A stretch of DNA of 64,000 nucleotides from an uncultured Clostridium sp. (GCA_930986425.1 CAKNJR010000004.1:39909-103908), one strand, 5' to 3'. Positions 27,307 through 36,751 are shown, numbered from the stretch's first letter. Program-made: numbers and translations. The notes: generated by a model not told the origin, from the letters alone.

Positions 27307-28058
27307 TTAATACCTCCTTTTTTGGTCTTAAAAAAAGTTATTGCCAATATAATAGCTATTAAAATAAATACTATTCCCATTGCTAAAATTAAATATGAAG
27401 AAAATATCCATATATCAATATTAGTTAATTTATTTAAAATTTCAAAAATAATTTTTATATTTTTTGGAATATTATTAATAAGAATTCCATAGATGCCCAC
27501 ACAAATTATACCTACCAAGAAATTTGTTATTATTAATCGAAGATTGTTTATAGCTTTATAATATGTATATCTTACCTTTGCTGTTGACAAACCTAACATA
27601 CAACTAATTTCTCTAAATGTAAAATTAGCACCTATTTTTAATGATATTATCTCTCTTTCATCTTCGTTTAGCTCTGAAATAACTAAATCATATATACATT
27701 TGTCCATAATTTTTTCTTCACCATCAGCTTTTGTATCATGGATGTTTTCTGTTAATTTTACTTTTGTAATTTTACTGTTTTTTCTTATATGGTCAATAGC
27801 TGTATTTTTAGTTATTGTATATAACCAACCAAGTATATTTTTGTCTGGAATTTGATTTTTCTTAAGTTTAACAATTTTTTCAAATACTTCTTGAGTTATA
27901 TCTTCACTTGTTTCATAATCATTTATCACGGACTGAGCTATCTTTCTTATATAATCATGGCAAGTTACATAAAATCCATTGAAACTCTCATTCTCCATAT
28001 CATTTTTATACTTTTTTAATAGCTTTAATGAAGATTCTACAGAATATTTTTTCTTCAC
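27303..28058 (-). CDS. ECF sigma factor with C-terminal membrane helices
   Basis: 251 aa. Region 2 (VINDYETSEDITQEVFEKIV ... GWLYTITKNTAIDHIRKNSK) and region 4 (ELNEDEREIISLKIGANFTF, REISCMLGLSTAKVRYTYYK) are clear up to residue 170. Two or three transmembrane helices follow (ITNFLVGIICVGIYGILI; WIFSSYLILAMGIVFILIAI). No separate anti-sigma gene is adjacent, so the membrane tail may itself tether or regulate the sigma domain. The 4-bp overlap with the caspase-like gene suggests a signalling pair. Confidence 0.8.
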   Translation of the reverse strand: MKKKYSVESSLKLLKKYKNDMENESFNGFYVTCHDYIRKIAQSVINDYETSEDITQEVFEKIVKLKKNQIPDKNILGWLYTITKNTAIDHIRKNSKITKVKLTENIHDTKADGEEKIMDKCIYDLVISELNEDEREIISLKIGANFTFREISCMLGLSTAKVRYTYYKAINNLRLIITNFLVGIICVGIYGILINNIPKNIKIIFEILNKLTNIDIWIFSSYLILAMGIVFILIAIILAITFFKTKKGGIK

Positions 28059-28102
28059 TTTTTCAAGACCTTTTCTATTTTACCATATTTTTACAAATTG
28101 AT

Positions 28103-28428
28103 TCAACTGTTTTTTTCGTTAATTATTAATAAAATTTTATAAATCATATTTAATTCCTGCTCACTTGACCTATCTAAAATAGTTTCAATGTTTTTTCTTG
28201 TACAGTTATTTATAGGTTTCCCATATATTATTTGATTTATATCAGTTCCTGTACTGTTTGCAATTTTTTCTAAAGCTTTTAAACTTATTAGAATCTCTCC
28301 TCTTTCTATTTGTCCGATATGACTCTCTGTTAGACCACATCTGTCTGCAAATTTTTCTCTTGTTTCCTTAAATATTTTTCTCTAATATTTCTTATTCTTT
28401 GTCCCATTAATAATCTGTCTAGAGCCAT
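28103..28428 (-). pseudogene. XRE-family regulator with a single-base frame break
   Basis: The ATG frame MALDRLLMGQRIRNIREK changes to the -1 frame IFKETREKFADRCGLTESHI, a clear HTH_3 domain continuing to LNMIYKILLIINEKNS. The break is in a run of five A (near 28378). One more A would restore a 108-aa protein. No CGG is involved, so this differs from the recoded genes and is either decay or a homopolymer error. Confidence 0.7.
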
Positions 28429-28589
28429 TTTAACCCTCCTTGTTCTTTTTTTAATTTTACATTCAAAGGACAGATTATTACATTATTTAGTAAATAAGAA
28501 TTTTCTCATGTTCTAAATAATATATTTCTCGACATTTTTCTGTAAATTTTTTCCTTTTTTACGTTCTTGTAATTAAGGAGGTATTTATT

Positions 28590-29012
28590 ATGAAAAATAT
28601 TAATATTGAAACAAAGGCATATTTATTTGATGCTTTTTTAACAAAAACTATTATTTATTCTTCTAACAATTTCTTTAGAAAAGAGGTAAAGAGAGATAGC
28701 TTAGAACTAAATATTCTAGACGACGAAAACTTTTTGAATGACTCTATAAAAGCAATGTCTCAAGAAGATAATATTTTTTCTAGTCCATCCGACTATACAT
28801 TATCATTTGAAAATTTCCAATTAGCAAAAGCTTTAAAATCTCTTTCCAAAAAAGAAAGGTTTGTCATTATTATGATATTCTGCTATGGTTTGTCTTTAGA
28901 TGATTTATCTATTCTTTTATCAATTAATTATAAATCTGTTAGTAGAATAAAATTAAGGGCACTAAAAAAATTAAAGAATTTTATTGGAGGCGATGACAAT
29001 GGACAAAATTAA
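28590..29012 (+). CDS. Second sigma-70-like factor (Orf7-like paralogue)
   Basis: 140 aa. AAGGAGG lies before MKNINIETKAYLFDAFLTKT. Region 4: AKALKSLSKKERFVIIMIFC, LSLDDLSILLSINYKSVSRIK and a basic end. It matches the protein at 8362-8754 in length and layout (FDSFLNKTIILSSRRYFKK versus FDAFLTKTIIYSSNNFFRK). It is paired with an HTH_16 protein just as there. Confidence 0.8.
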   Translation: MKNINIETKAYLFDAFLTKTIIYSSNNFFRKEVKRDSLELNILDDENFLNDSIKAMSQEDNIFSSPSDYTLSFENFQLAKALKSLSKKERFVIIMIFCYGLSLDDLSILLSINYKSVSRIKLRALKKLKNFIGGDDNGQN

Positions 29013-29199
29013 ATTATATAAATTAGGTAAAGAAGCTCATCTTGGAAATAAAGATGCAATGATGCAAATAATCCAAGAAAAGGATGTTTTAATTAAGAAA
29101 TATTCATATGGAAATGAAGATAGATATCAATATATAGTACTGAATCTAATAAAAGCTATTAAGAATTATAATTTTTTTTATTCTAATAATGAAAAATAG
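28999..29199 (+). CDS. HTH_16-type regulator (Orf8-like paralogue)
   Basis: 66 aa from MDKIKLYKLGKEAHLGNKDA; GGAGG lies 8 nt upstream, inside the sigma gene, with a 14-bp overlap. The core KKYSYGNEDRYQYIVLNLIK matches the 8193-8372 protein. Confidence 0.78.
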   Translation: MDKIKLYKLGKEAHLGNKDAMMQIIQEKDVLIKKYSYGNEDRYQYIVLNLIKAIKNYNFFYSNNEK

Positions 29200-29267
29200 T
29201 ATTAAATTTAGTTAAAAATTTTTATTATAGACTATAAGTGTATTTAATTTTATAATATTTTTTAGTT

Positions 29268-29302
29268 TACTATAAAGAGTACAAAATGTACTCTTTATAG
29301 TA
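29268..29302. terminator. Bidirectional terminator
   Basis: Perfect 15-bp stem TACTATAAAGAGTAC/GTACTCTTTATAGTA with a 5-nt loop between convergent genes. Confidence 0.8.
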
Positions 29303-29317
29303 TTATTAATGAATTTC

Positions 29318-29839
29318 TTACCAATTGCCATAAAGCGGTATGCTATTATAACCTGATGCCATACTAAGACCTGTATCAACAAATCCATGCTGAACTCCAG
29401 CTCCTTCAACTTTTACCCATTTACCGGCTGTACTCTTTACATAATTAATTTCCATCCAGTCTCTATGACTCTCTCCTGCCACACAACTTTTTGTGGCTAC
29501 AAACATACCAGCTGCGACTTTTCCCCAGTATGAAGCATCTGCTCTGTATACATTCATTGTTCTTCTCATTTTGTATATTAAATATTCTTGTCCTTCTATG
29601 ACTTCTCTCGAATATGGATGGCTTTTAATATTTTCAACTTTATAGTTTTGATTCGGGTCTAAAAGTCCGTCTTTTAACCCTCCACTTGATGAAAGAAACA
29701 GAGCATATCCATCGTGTTCTTGATGACGTCCACACACTTCTCTTGGATATAGATTTCCTATTTGTTTTGATGTATTATCCATATCCATAATCCTATATGT
29801 TGTATTTCCAACATTTACTCCAAAATAAGGACTTGCCAT
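29318..29839 (-). CDS. Holin-associated protein, paralogue of 31568-32080
   Basis: 173 aa, no signal peptide, begins MASPYFGVNVGNTTYRIMDM. The C-terminal block KMRRTMNVYRADASYWGKVA ... VEGAGVQHGFVDTGL is nearly identical in pattern to the other copy and resembles an SH3-like surface-binding module. Because it lacks an export signal but lies by a holin gene, release through the holin is plausible (inference). GGAG precedes the ATG. Confidence 0.7.
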   Translation of the reverse strand: MASPYFGVNVGNTTYRIMDMDNTSKQIGNLYPREVCGRHQEHDGYALFLSSSGGLKDGLLDPNQNYKVENIKSHPYSREVIEGQEYLIYKMRRTMNVYRADASYWGKVAAGMFVATKSCVAGESHRDWMEINYVKSTAGKWVKVEGAGVQHGFVDTGLSMASGYNSIPLYGNW

Positions 29840-29975
29840 TTTAATTCTCCTTTCGTTTATTTTATTAATATATTAATAATAATATTATTATAATGTTATT
29901 ATTATATTTTCAAAAAAAAGTTGTTTTTTGTTGTTAAATTTTTAATTTAGCAACTAGATAAAAAAACAACTTTAA

Positions 29976-30222
29976 TCAAATGTTTTGATAGTTTATTTTA
30001 AGTGCAGAAATTTTAATGAGCATAATTCTATCTTCAATCCATTCTTCCTTATCTAATAAACTTGTTTTATGTCTCATTAAAAATACTCAATATAACACTT
30101 TCTGTTGACACAATATTTTCTTCTATACTTTGTCTATTTTAATAAATTATAAACAATATAAAACTTATCATCAATAATATAAAAAGACTCCTAAGTATTC
30201 TCTTTCTATTCATTTTTCTCAT
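29976..30222 (-). pseudogene. Decayed small membrane protein
   Basis: Within the 460-bp gap 29840-30300. A Lys/Arg start and one membrane helix (RKRILRSLFILLMISFILFI) stop early. Other frames continue with RQSIEENIVSTESVILSIFN and HKTSLLDKEEWIEDRIMLIK. Two frame changes are needed, neither at CGG. The stretch also holds a 13-bp stem AAAGTTGTTTTTT (29917-29929) with its complement at 29961-29973. Confidence 0.4.
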
Positions 30223-30248
30223 TTTTATTATTATATCATTAAATATTT

Positions 30249-30300
30249 AAATAAAGCTCTTTTGAAAAGTTATATAAAACCTTTCTAAAGAGCTTTATTT
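30249..30300 (-). terminator. Terminator after 30301-31368
   Basis: 14-bp perfect stem AAATAAAGCTCTTT/AAAGAGCTTTATTT with a 24-nt loop, next to the stop codon of the leftward gene. Confidence 0.7.
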
Positions 30301-31368
30301 TTAATTTAATGCTTCCACACTTCCAAAGTACGTGTCAACTCCTGGGTAATCATGTCCTTCTGGTAAATTCCAGTATGGTGGATAATTCATTACAAAGAAA
30401 TCATAATCGTGAATAATCTTATAAGATTCATATAGTTTTAATACAGAATGCTCATTCATTGCTTCATTATATAAATTTGCAGCTTCTAGCAAATCTCTTT
30501 TTCCTTCACCCTCATTTAACATATTAATTGTATTAACAAATGTTTTATAATTGTCTTGTAATCTTCCATAGTACTCTAAAATCTGTGCTCCTAGTAAATC
30601 TTGATATGTAATCTCTGTTTCTGATGTTTCTATTTCCCATTCTTGGGACGTTGAATCATTTAACTCTTGGCCTTTTATTATATTTTCTAAGTATGAATGT
30701 ATTAGTCTAATATTGTTTTGAATAGTTTTTTTATTTTCATCAGATATCTCGTAAAATATATTTTCTTGGACATCATAGCAATCTTCTTCATTTGGTAAAG
30801 GCAAATCACTTTCGTACAAGTTCAAATCTTCATTTGTATAATAATGTATAGTATTATATAAGCTTACTGGAACTATATATCTTTGTGTTTTTCCTGTATC
30901 ATCATATACTTCTGCATATCCTTTTATATCTGTACTATTATTATTATTTGCGAAAAATTTCTTATAAATTTTTATATGACAAGTTTTATCTCCATTTATA
31001 TTTAATATATAATAATATGAATTTTCCACTTCATCTGTTGTTTTTTGCCAATTAGTTTCTAAAATATCAATCCAAAAATCTGCATAATTATTGATTTGAT
31101 ATACCTCTTTATCTCCTGTTATATAACTTTCTCTCTCGATAGAAGTAATATTTTCTGGGATAAAATCTTTAATAGATGATGTTGATATTAAATATTCTAG
31201 TTCTTCGTTTTCTTCTGTTCCACTAGTATTATTTATATTGGAATTACTATTGTTAACTTCATTATTTGCAGACCTATCAACATTTGTAGTAATAATCCAA
31301 AATACTAGCATAAATATAATTGCTATTAAAACAATTAATAGTAAAGAAATTAGAATTTTCTTTTTCAT
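30301..31368 (-). CDS. Membrane-anchored extracellular protein
   Basis: 355 aa. The N-terminal anchor KKKILISLLLIVLIAIIFML is followed by an Asn/Ser-rich linker and a large acidic domain with many Tyr and Trp. No family recognised. It stands between the two SH3-like paralogues in the cargo zone and has its own terminator. GGAGGG precedes the ATG. Confidence 0.7.
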   Translation of the reverse strand: MKKKILISLLLIVLIAIIFMLVFWIITTNVDRSANNEVNNSNSNINNTSGTEENEELEYLISTSSIKDFIPENITSIERESYITGDKEVYQINNYADFWIDILETNWQKTTDEVENSYYYILNINGDKTCHIKIYKKFFANNNNSTDIKGYAEVYDDTGKTQRYIVPVSLYNTIHYYTNEDLNLYESDLPLPNEEDCYDVQENIFYEISDENKKTIQNNIRLIHSYLENIIKGQELNDSTSQEWEIETSETEITYQDLLGAQILEYYGRLQDNYKTFVNTINMLNEGEGKRDLLEAANLYNEAMNEHSVLKLYESYKIIHDYDFFVMNYPPYWNLPEGHDYPGVDTYFGSVEALN

Positions 31369-31533
31369 AATACCCTCCTCATTTCTTATAGTATATTTTG
31401 TAAATAATTTATGTACTTTTTCATTTCATATTCATGATTTTCCATGTATACTAAAATAATTAACTTGTTTAATTTTCTTTTTTCACCATCTATGCTTATT
31501 ATAATATTTTTATTCTATTAAGTCAATAAAAAA

Positions 31534-31557
31534 GAAGAAAGGATTTCTCCTTTCTTC
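31534..31557 (-). terminator. Terminator of the holin unit
   Basis: Perfect 10-bp stem GAAGAAAGGA/TCCTTTCTTC with loop TTTC, followed leftward by TTTTTTATT. Confidence 0.85.
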
Positions 31558-31567
31558 AATGGTAATA

Positions 31568-32080
31568 CTAGACATTTGCATCAATTGCCCATGAATTGTA
31601 TCCTGATGCACTTCCTAGACCAGTATCTACAAATCCATGACCATATCCAGCGCCTTCTACTTTTACCCAATCGCCACGTGTACTTTGTACATAATTTACT
31701 TGCATCCAATCCCTATGCGTGTCACCACAACATGGTTCATCTGTTGCAATATACATTCCTCCTGCAACTCTTCCCCAATAAGAACCATCTGCTCTGTAAA
31801 CATTCATTGTTCTTCTCATTTTATATACATATGGAGCTGGAGCACCTGAGACATTATATCCTGAACCATCAGTAAAGTATTTTAAATTATTGAAGTTAGG
31901 GTCTGTTACTGTAGTTCCATTTTTGATTTGTCCATCAGATGCCAAGAAGTTTACCAAATAATATTCTTCTCCTCCCCATCTAGTACAAACTTCGTTAGGA
32001 TAAATTCTACCTATTTGATTACCATCATCATCTGTAACTTTTATTGTTGAGTTTCCTCTATTTACAGCGAATAAATACAT
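31568..32080 (-). CDS. Holin-associated protein with SH3-like C-terminal block
   Basis: 170 aa from MYLFAVNRGNSTIKVTDDDG; GGAGGTGA lies 4 nt before the ATG. The C-terminal region KMRRTMNVYRADGSYWGRVA ... VEGAGYGHGFVDTGL is shared with 29318-29839. No signal peptide. It lies 24 bp after the holin gene and shares its transcript, so holin-dependent export is the simplest idea. Function not established. Confidence 0.72.
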   Translation of the reverse strand: MYLFAVNRGNSTIKVTDDDGNQIGRIYPNEVCTRWGGEEYYLVNFLASDGQIKNGTTVTDPNFNNLKYFTDGSGYNVSGAPAPYVYKMRRTMNVYRADGSYWGRVAGGMYIATDEPCCGDTHRDWMQVNYVQSTRGDWVKVEGAGYGHGFVDTGLGSASGYNSWAIDANV

Positions 32081-32104
32081 ATTATCACCTCCTTTCAATT
32101 TTAT

Positions 32105-32584
32105 CTATTTTTTATTTTCATTTTCAATTGTATCATCTACTTTTTTTTCAAACATTCTTTGGTAAATTTCTAACCCTTTTGTTAAAAATGGCGGTACTTT
32201 TATTCCTAATTCTACCAAATTTTCTAATATACTTCTTGCCTCATTTATAATTAAGCAAGCTACTGTAAACCATGCAAATAAATTAATAAATTCAATATTT
32301 AGATTTATCTTATTTCCCATCTCAATCAATAAATATGTAATGATAAACGAAACAAGGATTAGAAACCAATATCCTACCTTTTTTATTATTCCTTTTAAAC
32401 CATTTGCTGAACTTTCTGTATCTGTAAATTTTGCCTTAGCTATTCCTGTTAAATAATCTAATATATTCAGAATTAAATATCCAGCAAACAATACCCATTC
32501 TGTTCCAAATGTAGAATTAAGACTTGTTATAATTACTGCTAACATTGAATTTATTTTGTTAAATATTTTTGATATTTCTTCCAT
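32105..32584 (-). CDS. Phage-type holin (TcdE/Cph1 family)
   Basis: 159 aa from MEEISKIFNKINSMLAVIIT. Three or four membrane helices, with LFAGYLILNILDYLTGIAKA, the hallmark of Bacteriophage_holin_4, and KVGYWFLILVSFIITYLLIE. The charged C-terminus is cytoplasmic. Holins permeabilise the membrane for endolysin; in C. difficile TcdE of this family releases toxins without a signal peptide. Here it lies beside two leaderless proteins and two peptidoglycan hydrolases. Confidence 0.85.
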   Translation of the reverse strand: MEEISKIFNKINSMLAVIITSLNSTFGTEWVLFAGYLILNILDYLTGIAKAKFTDTESSANGLKGIIKKVGYWFLILVSFIITYLLIEMGNKINLNIEFINLFAWFTVACLIINEARSILENLVELGIKVPPFLTKGLEIYQRMFEKKVDDTIENENKK

Positions 32585-32647
32585 TTTTATTGCACCTTTC
32601 ACCGTAATTATATCCTTAGTTTTTTTATATTTTCAAAAAGTTGTATT

Positions 32648-32998
32648 TTATTGTTTTGAATTAAAGTATTTACTTATAATGGTATATATAAAGAATTTTA
32701 CAGTTAACTTTTGCTCAATATCTATATCAAAATATTTACATATTTTATTTATTTCCGTATCTCTATAAATTGTATTTATAGCATTTTCTAATGTCCATTT
32801 AACTCTTTTTGTGTTCTTTACCTTAAATTTTTGTGCCACTCTTGGATAAACGTTTTGGCTCATATTTTCTATAGCATCTTCATTAAATATACATATATAA
32901 ATCGCTTCTGCTAAGTATTTATACCCTTTGCTATACTGCTTTATTTTAAATTGCTTTAGTTCTTTATTAATATATTTTTTAATTTCTTCTGTATCCAT
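32648..32998 (-). CDS. Spo0A C-terminal-domain regulator
   Basis: 116 aa with no receiver domain. SKGYKYLAEAIYICIFNEDA, NVYPRVAQKFKVKNTKRVKW and LENAINTIYRD follow the Spo0A DNA-binding domain closely (KGYQYLRDAI ... YPxIAKKY ... VERAIRHAIE). AAAGGAG precedes the ATG. First gene upstream of the holin, so it may control that unit. The promoter gap at 33000-33364 holds an inverted repeat. Confidence 0.78.
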   Translation of the reverse strand: MDTEEIKKYINKELKQFKIKQYSKGYKYLAEAIYICIFNEDAIENMSQNVYPRVAQKFKVKNTKRVKWTLENAINTIYRDTEINKICKYFDIDIEQKLTVKFFIYTIISKYFNSKQ

Positions 32999-33151
32999 AT
33001 CTTCACTCCTTTATATTTATATGTGTTTATACTTTTCTTTTTTTCTACTTAAATTTATAAATTTTCATTTGATTATTCCGACAACTTATCTAATTTCTAT
33101 TTTTTTATTTATCTAAAATATAAATATTATGTAAGAAGTGTGACATTTGTG

Positions 33152-33185
33152 GAAAATCTTAAAACAGGATCATTTAAAGATTTTC
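33152..33185. promoter_or_regulatory. Inverted repeat between divergent lysis genes
   Basis: GAAAATCTT (33152-33160) and AAGATTTTC (33177-33185), a 9-bp perfect inverted repeat. It lies in the 365-bp gap between the Spo0A-C regulator (leftward) and the CHAP hydrolase (rightward). The spacing suggests an operator rather than a terminator. I see nothing else definite in this gap. Confidence 0.5.
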
Positions 33186-33364
33186 ACTCAATTTTTGACC
33201 TCTTTTCAGATTAATTAACTTTTTACTATTTTGTATACACTATTAAGCCATTTTTATCATTTTCCCTCCATTTTATATTTTTCAATATATTTTTTAATTA
33301 TAATATGCTTTGAATATATTCAAAAAATAGCTATTTAACATATAAGTAAGGATGTGACTAATTT

Positions 33365-34974
33365 ATGAGTGTTGATGAAACAAGACAAAGAATTATAATA
33401 ATTGCAAAATGTTATTTAGGTTATAAAGAGGGTTATAACAACGATAACTTATTCGGAACTTGGTATGGAATGCCTAATCAGCCTTGGTGTGCTATGTTTG
33501 TAAGTTATTGTATGCATAAAGCTGGTGTTTCGGAGAATACTGTTCCTAAATTTGCGTACTGTCCAACTGGGTTTAACTGGTTTGCTAACAAAGGTCAGAC
33601 TAGAGATAGAAACTATGTTCCTCAGACCGGAGATATAATCTTCTTTGATTGGGAACAAGATGGTGTTATTGACCATGTTGGAATTGTTGATAGAGTTGTT
33701 GATAATATTGTTTATACTGTTGAGGGAAATCATAGTGACCAAGTTAATATATATAGTTATCCAATTGGTGACTCTCAAATAAGAGGATATGCTGTTCCTA
33801 ATTACACCGGTAATGAACAGATAGAAAATAGTACTACTGAAGCACCTGCTGAAATGCCTTTAATCTATAAAGGTTCAACTGGTGAAGCAGTTACATATGC
33901 TCAAAACAAATTAATTAGTAAAGGGTATATTTTAAATTATGGAGCTGATGGTATATTCGGTTCTGAAACAGAACAAATAGTTAGACAGTTCCAAGCTGAT
34001 AATGGGCTTGCTGTAGATGGTATGATTGGTCCAGCTACTTGGGCAAAATTAGAAGACCCTACAACAATAATGCCTTCTAGCTATCCCGGATCTTTAATTG
34101 GATATGGAGCTAGTGGTGATAATGTAAAGAAAGTTCAAGATGAATTAATTAGAAGAGGATACAATGTTAAAGGCGGAACCGATGGTATTTTTGGTGACGG
34201 AACAAAAAATGCTGTAATCGCTTTTCAAACAGATAATGGACTAGATGCCGATGGTATTGTCGGTAAAAATACTTGGGATACTTTATTTTCTCAATCAGGT
34301 ATGGTATCTACTTATCCAGGATATATAATTACAATGGGAGCTAGAAGTGAAAATGTTGTTAAAATTCAGCAAAGACTTATTGCTCTTGGATATACTGTTT
34401 CTGGTGGAGTAGATGGTCAATATGGATATGGAGTTCAAGCTGCTGTAAAGCAATTCCAATCTGACAATGGCCTAAGTGTCGATGGAGATGTAGGTCCAAT
34501 TACATGGGATGCACTTTTTCCAAAAGAACAAGTTTCTGTTTCATATACAGTTTTTTGATGGCTTATGGCATGGCAGATGATAATATTAAATTACTTCAAA
34601 GAAGATTATCTGATTTAGACTATTCCGTTGGCTCTGTTGATGGAATATATGGTAATAACACTAAAAATGCTGTTACTAAATTTCAATTTGATAGAGGCTT
34701 AGATGCCAATGGTATTGTTTGGAATGAACTATTTAATACGATTACTCCTTCAACAGACCCTAATAATCCCACTAATTCTGAAGATGACTCATTAATGGTA
34801 GAATCTTTAAAGCAATTCTTAGGAGAAGAAATTATTCCTTATTTAGATTGTATTATGAATACTCTTCAAAAGCTAAAAGCACTTAGAAATAGAGACAATA
34901 CTTTTGCTATCCTAATGAACTACGATGATATAGTAACTAAATATAGTAAGCAATTTAAAATATACAAACTATAA
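33365..34974 (+). CDS. CHAP endolysin with four peptidoglycan-binding repeats, frame break near the end
   Basis: The first frame gives 397 aa with no signal peptide. The CHAP amidase domain is at residues 10-140 with Cys in WCAMFVSYCMHKAG and His in DHVGIVDRV. Three PG_binding_1 repeats follow (each with DGIFG ... FQxDNGLxxDG). The stop at 34558 interrupts repeat four; it continues in the -1 frame as LMAYGMADDNIKLLQRRLSD. The break lies in six T (34551-34556) and has no CGG, so it is a normal indel or sequence error. Works with the holin in a lysis or secretion module. Confidence 0.78.
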
Positions 34975-34982
34975 TAATGTGA

Positions 34983-35425
34983 GAATGTGGTGTAGAAGGT
35001 TTAGATGGCAGTCTTGCAGATACAGCAGTAAAAGCTTATTATGAAACAGGAATAGGAAAAAATAATTGTAGTACAGGTATATGTCAAATATTTGCGTCTA
35101 CTGCTATAAATGCTTTGAACTTTGCAATTGACCAAGGAATTATTACTGGAAATAAAATGAACCCAAATGATGAGGGAGATTTAAAACAGTTTGGTATCAA
35201 CTAAATGGTGATGTTGACTATAATATAAAAATGGCATCATTAAATCTTTTGTACTGTGCTTATCAAAAAAATAGCAGTTATGATTATGATACGGAAGAAT
35301 ATAAAATAAAAAATATATTATCAAGATATAATGGTACAGGTGAAGCCGCTAATGAATATGGTATTAGAAACTATGGATTATATAAAATATTTGAAAAATA
35401 TAATGAAGTAGTTATAGCCTTATAA
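34983..35425 (+). pseudogene. Lysozyme/transglycosylase-like remnant
   Basis: No start codon. ECGVEGLDGSLADTAVKAYY ... CSTGICQIFASTAINALNF resembles goose-type or transglycosylase active-site regions. The frame changes near 35180, then VWYQLNGDVDYNIKMASLNL and ILSRYNGTGEAANEYG continue to the end. The change lies in TTTAAAAC, formally a -1 slippery heptamer, but the missing 5' end marks it as a remnant. Confidence 0.6.
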
Positions 35426-35426
35426 A

Positions 35427-35452
35427 AATAGGAGCTATTATAGGCTCCTATT
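35427..35452. terminator. Bidirectional terminator
   Basis: 9-bp stem AATAGGAGC/GCTCCTATT with TTTTTT after it, between convergent genes. Confidence 0.85.
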
Positions 35453-35942
35453 TTTTATTTACATTAATTCCTGTACTATCAATATGTATTTGACAACTGT
35501 TATTATCTATATAACTTTTTACATTAATATTTTCAAGATTCTCTATTTTTTTCTCATAACCAGTAACCCTTTTACTATCTCCTTCTGTTTCAGTTACTTC
35601 TAGTATGGACTTTTCGCTGATATCTATCGTAAATTCAATTTTTATCGTATTTCTTCCATCAATCTTTAAAAAAGAATATACAGCACTTCCATCTTCTGTT
35701 TCATTTATATAGTAATTGATTTCCGTTAGTTCCATTTCTAAACCTTTTGTTTTTATTATTTCTTGTAATTCCGATTTAATGCTATTTGCATCATAAATAT
35801 CAGATTTTATAGGTATATTCACTGTTTCTATATTTTGTTTATACGGTTTGAAGTCTGGATTCGTTTTAAAAATCATATATATTAAATAACTAAGAATTGC
35901 AACTATAATCAAACTTAGTATTATTAGTATCTTTTTTTTCAT
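35448..35942 (-). CDS. Membrane-anchored hypothetical protein
   Basis: 164 aa from MKKKILIILSLIIVAILSYL, an N-terminal anchor. The extracellular part has alternating strands (YSFLKIDGRNTIKIEFTIDI). AGAGGTAAG precedes this ATG; a longer in-frame start exists but lacks a ribosome site. No family recognised. Confidence 0.65.
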   Translation of the reverse strand: MKKKILIILSLIIVAILSYLIYMIFKTNPDFKPYKQNIETVNIPIKSDIYDANSIKSELQEIIKTKGLEMELTEINYYINETEDGSAVYSFLKIDGRNTIKIEFTIDISEKSILEVTETEGDSKRVTGYEKKIENLENINVKSYIDNNSCQIHIDSTGINVNKK

Positions 35943-36075
35943 AATACTTACCTCTTGTGGAATTATATTACTTATTCTTTTTATAATCAATCTTTTACTT
36001 TTTTGACATTGTACAGAATATATCTCCATTTGTCTTAACTATGTCAAATATATTTCCTTAAAAAAGCCTTTCGGC

Positions 36076-36288
36076 CTAATTTCCAAATTTTAAAATTGTT
36101 TTTAAAAACTTTTTATATTTATTATTTTCTTCTCTTACTTCCAATTTTTTCTCTTCTTTAGTCACTTTATTTGATTTTGTTTGATTTTTTTGTTTTTGTG
36201 GCTGTTTTATTTCATTTTTTTGTACTTGTTTTTGTTTTATTTTTTTATTTTTATTTATTGTCCCTCTATCTTTGAATTTATTATGCAA
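36076..36288 (-). CDS. Possible Lys/Gln-rich small protein
   Basis: 70 aa of low complexity (KQVQKNEIKQPQKQKNQTKS). It shares the first residues MHNKFK with the protein at 16376. No clear ribosome site, so it may not be translated. Confidence 0.35.
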   Translation of the reverse strand: MHNKFKDRGTINKNKKIKQKQVQKNEIKQPQKQKNQTKSNKVTKEEKKLEVREENNKYKKFLKTILKFGN

Positions 36289-36312
36289 TTATGGACATCA
36301 TATTATGTGATG

Positions 36313-36341
36313 TTGACTTAACATCAATGTTAAACTATTTT
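36313..36341 (+). promoter_or_regulatory. Promoter with internal operator for the XRE gene
   Basis: TTGACT, 17-bp spacer, TATTTT. The perfect palindrome TTAACAT CA ATGTTAA (36318-36333) fills the spacer, the usual place for autorepression. Confidence 0.65.
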
Positions 36342-36383
36342 TACTGTAAAATCAAGTTAAAATTTATATTAATAGGTGTTATA

Positions 36384-36620
36384 ATGAGAAAATTTAATAA
36401 TAAATCTAATTTAGCAGGACCAATAATCGAACAATATAGATTAAAAGCTAATATGAGTAGAGAACAACTTGCACAACAATTACAATTATTAGGTATTAAT
36501 ATGGATAGAACTTCTATATTGCGTATAGAGAAGTCTGAAATTTTATTAAAAGATTTTGAATTAATTGCCATTGGAAAAGTTTTAGGCATAGATTATCATG
36601 AATTGGAAAAATTTATCTAA
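36384..36620 (+). CDS. XRE-family transcriptional regulator
   Basis: 78 aa from MRKFNNKSNLAGPIIEQYRL; AGGTG precedes this ATG. HTH_3: NMSREQLAQQLQLLGINMDR, TSILRIEKSEILLKDFELIA. It probably represses its own promoter through the palindrome at 36318-36333. Confidence 0.8.
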   Translation: MRKFNNKSNLAGPIIEQYRLKANMSREQLAQQLQLLGINMDRTSILRIEKSEILLKDFELIAIGKVLGIDYHELEKFI

Positions 36621-36711
36621 TATTTTTAACATTAACCTCTTATTTTGAAATCTTATTTAGTAGAGTTATATATTTTTTTAGTAATATTTAGATAAGTTCA
36701 AAAATAAAAAT

Positions 36712-36744
36712 AGAAAAAGCAAAGTGAAAAACTCTGCTTTTTCT
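36712..36744. terminator. Bidirectional terminator
   Basis: AGAAAAAGCA/TGCTTTTTCT (10 bp) between convergent genes, with T-rich tails both ways. Confidence 0.7.
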
Positions 36745-36751
36745 TTTATCA

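Noticed and set aside
35170..35190. Programmed -1 frameshift at TTTAAAA
   Set aside because: The heptamer fits the X XXY YYZ rule, but the gene has no start and is a remnant, so a decayed frame is more likely.
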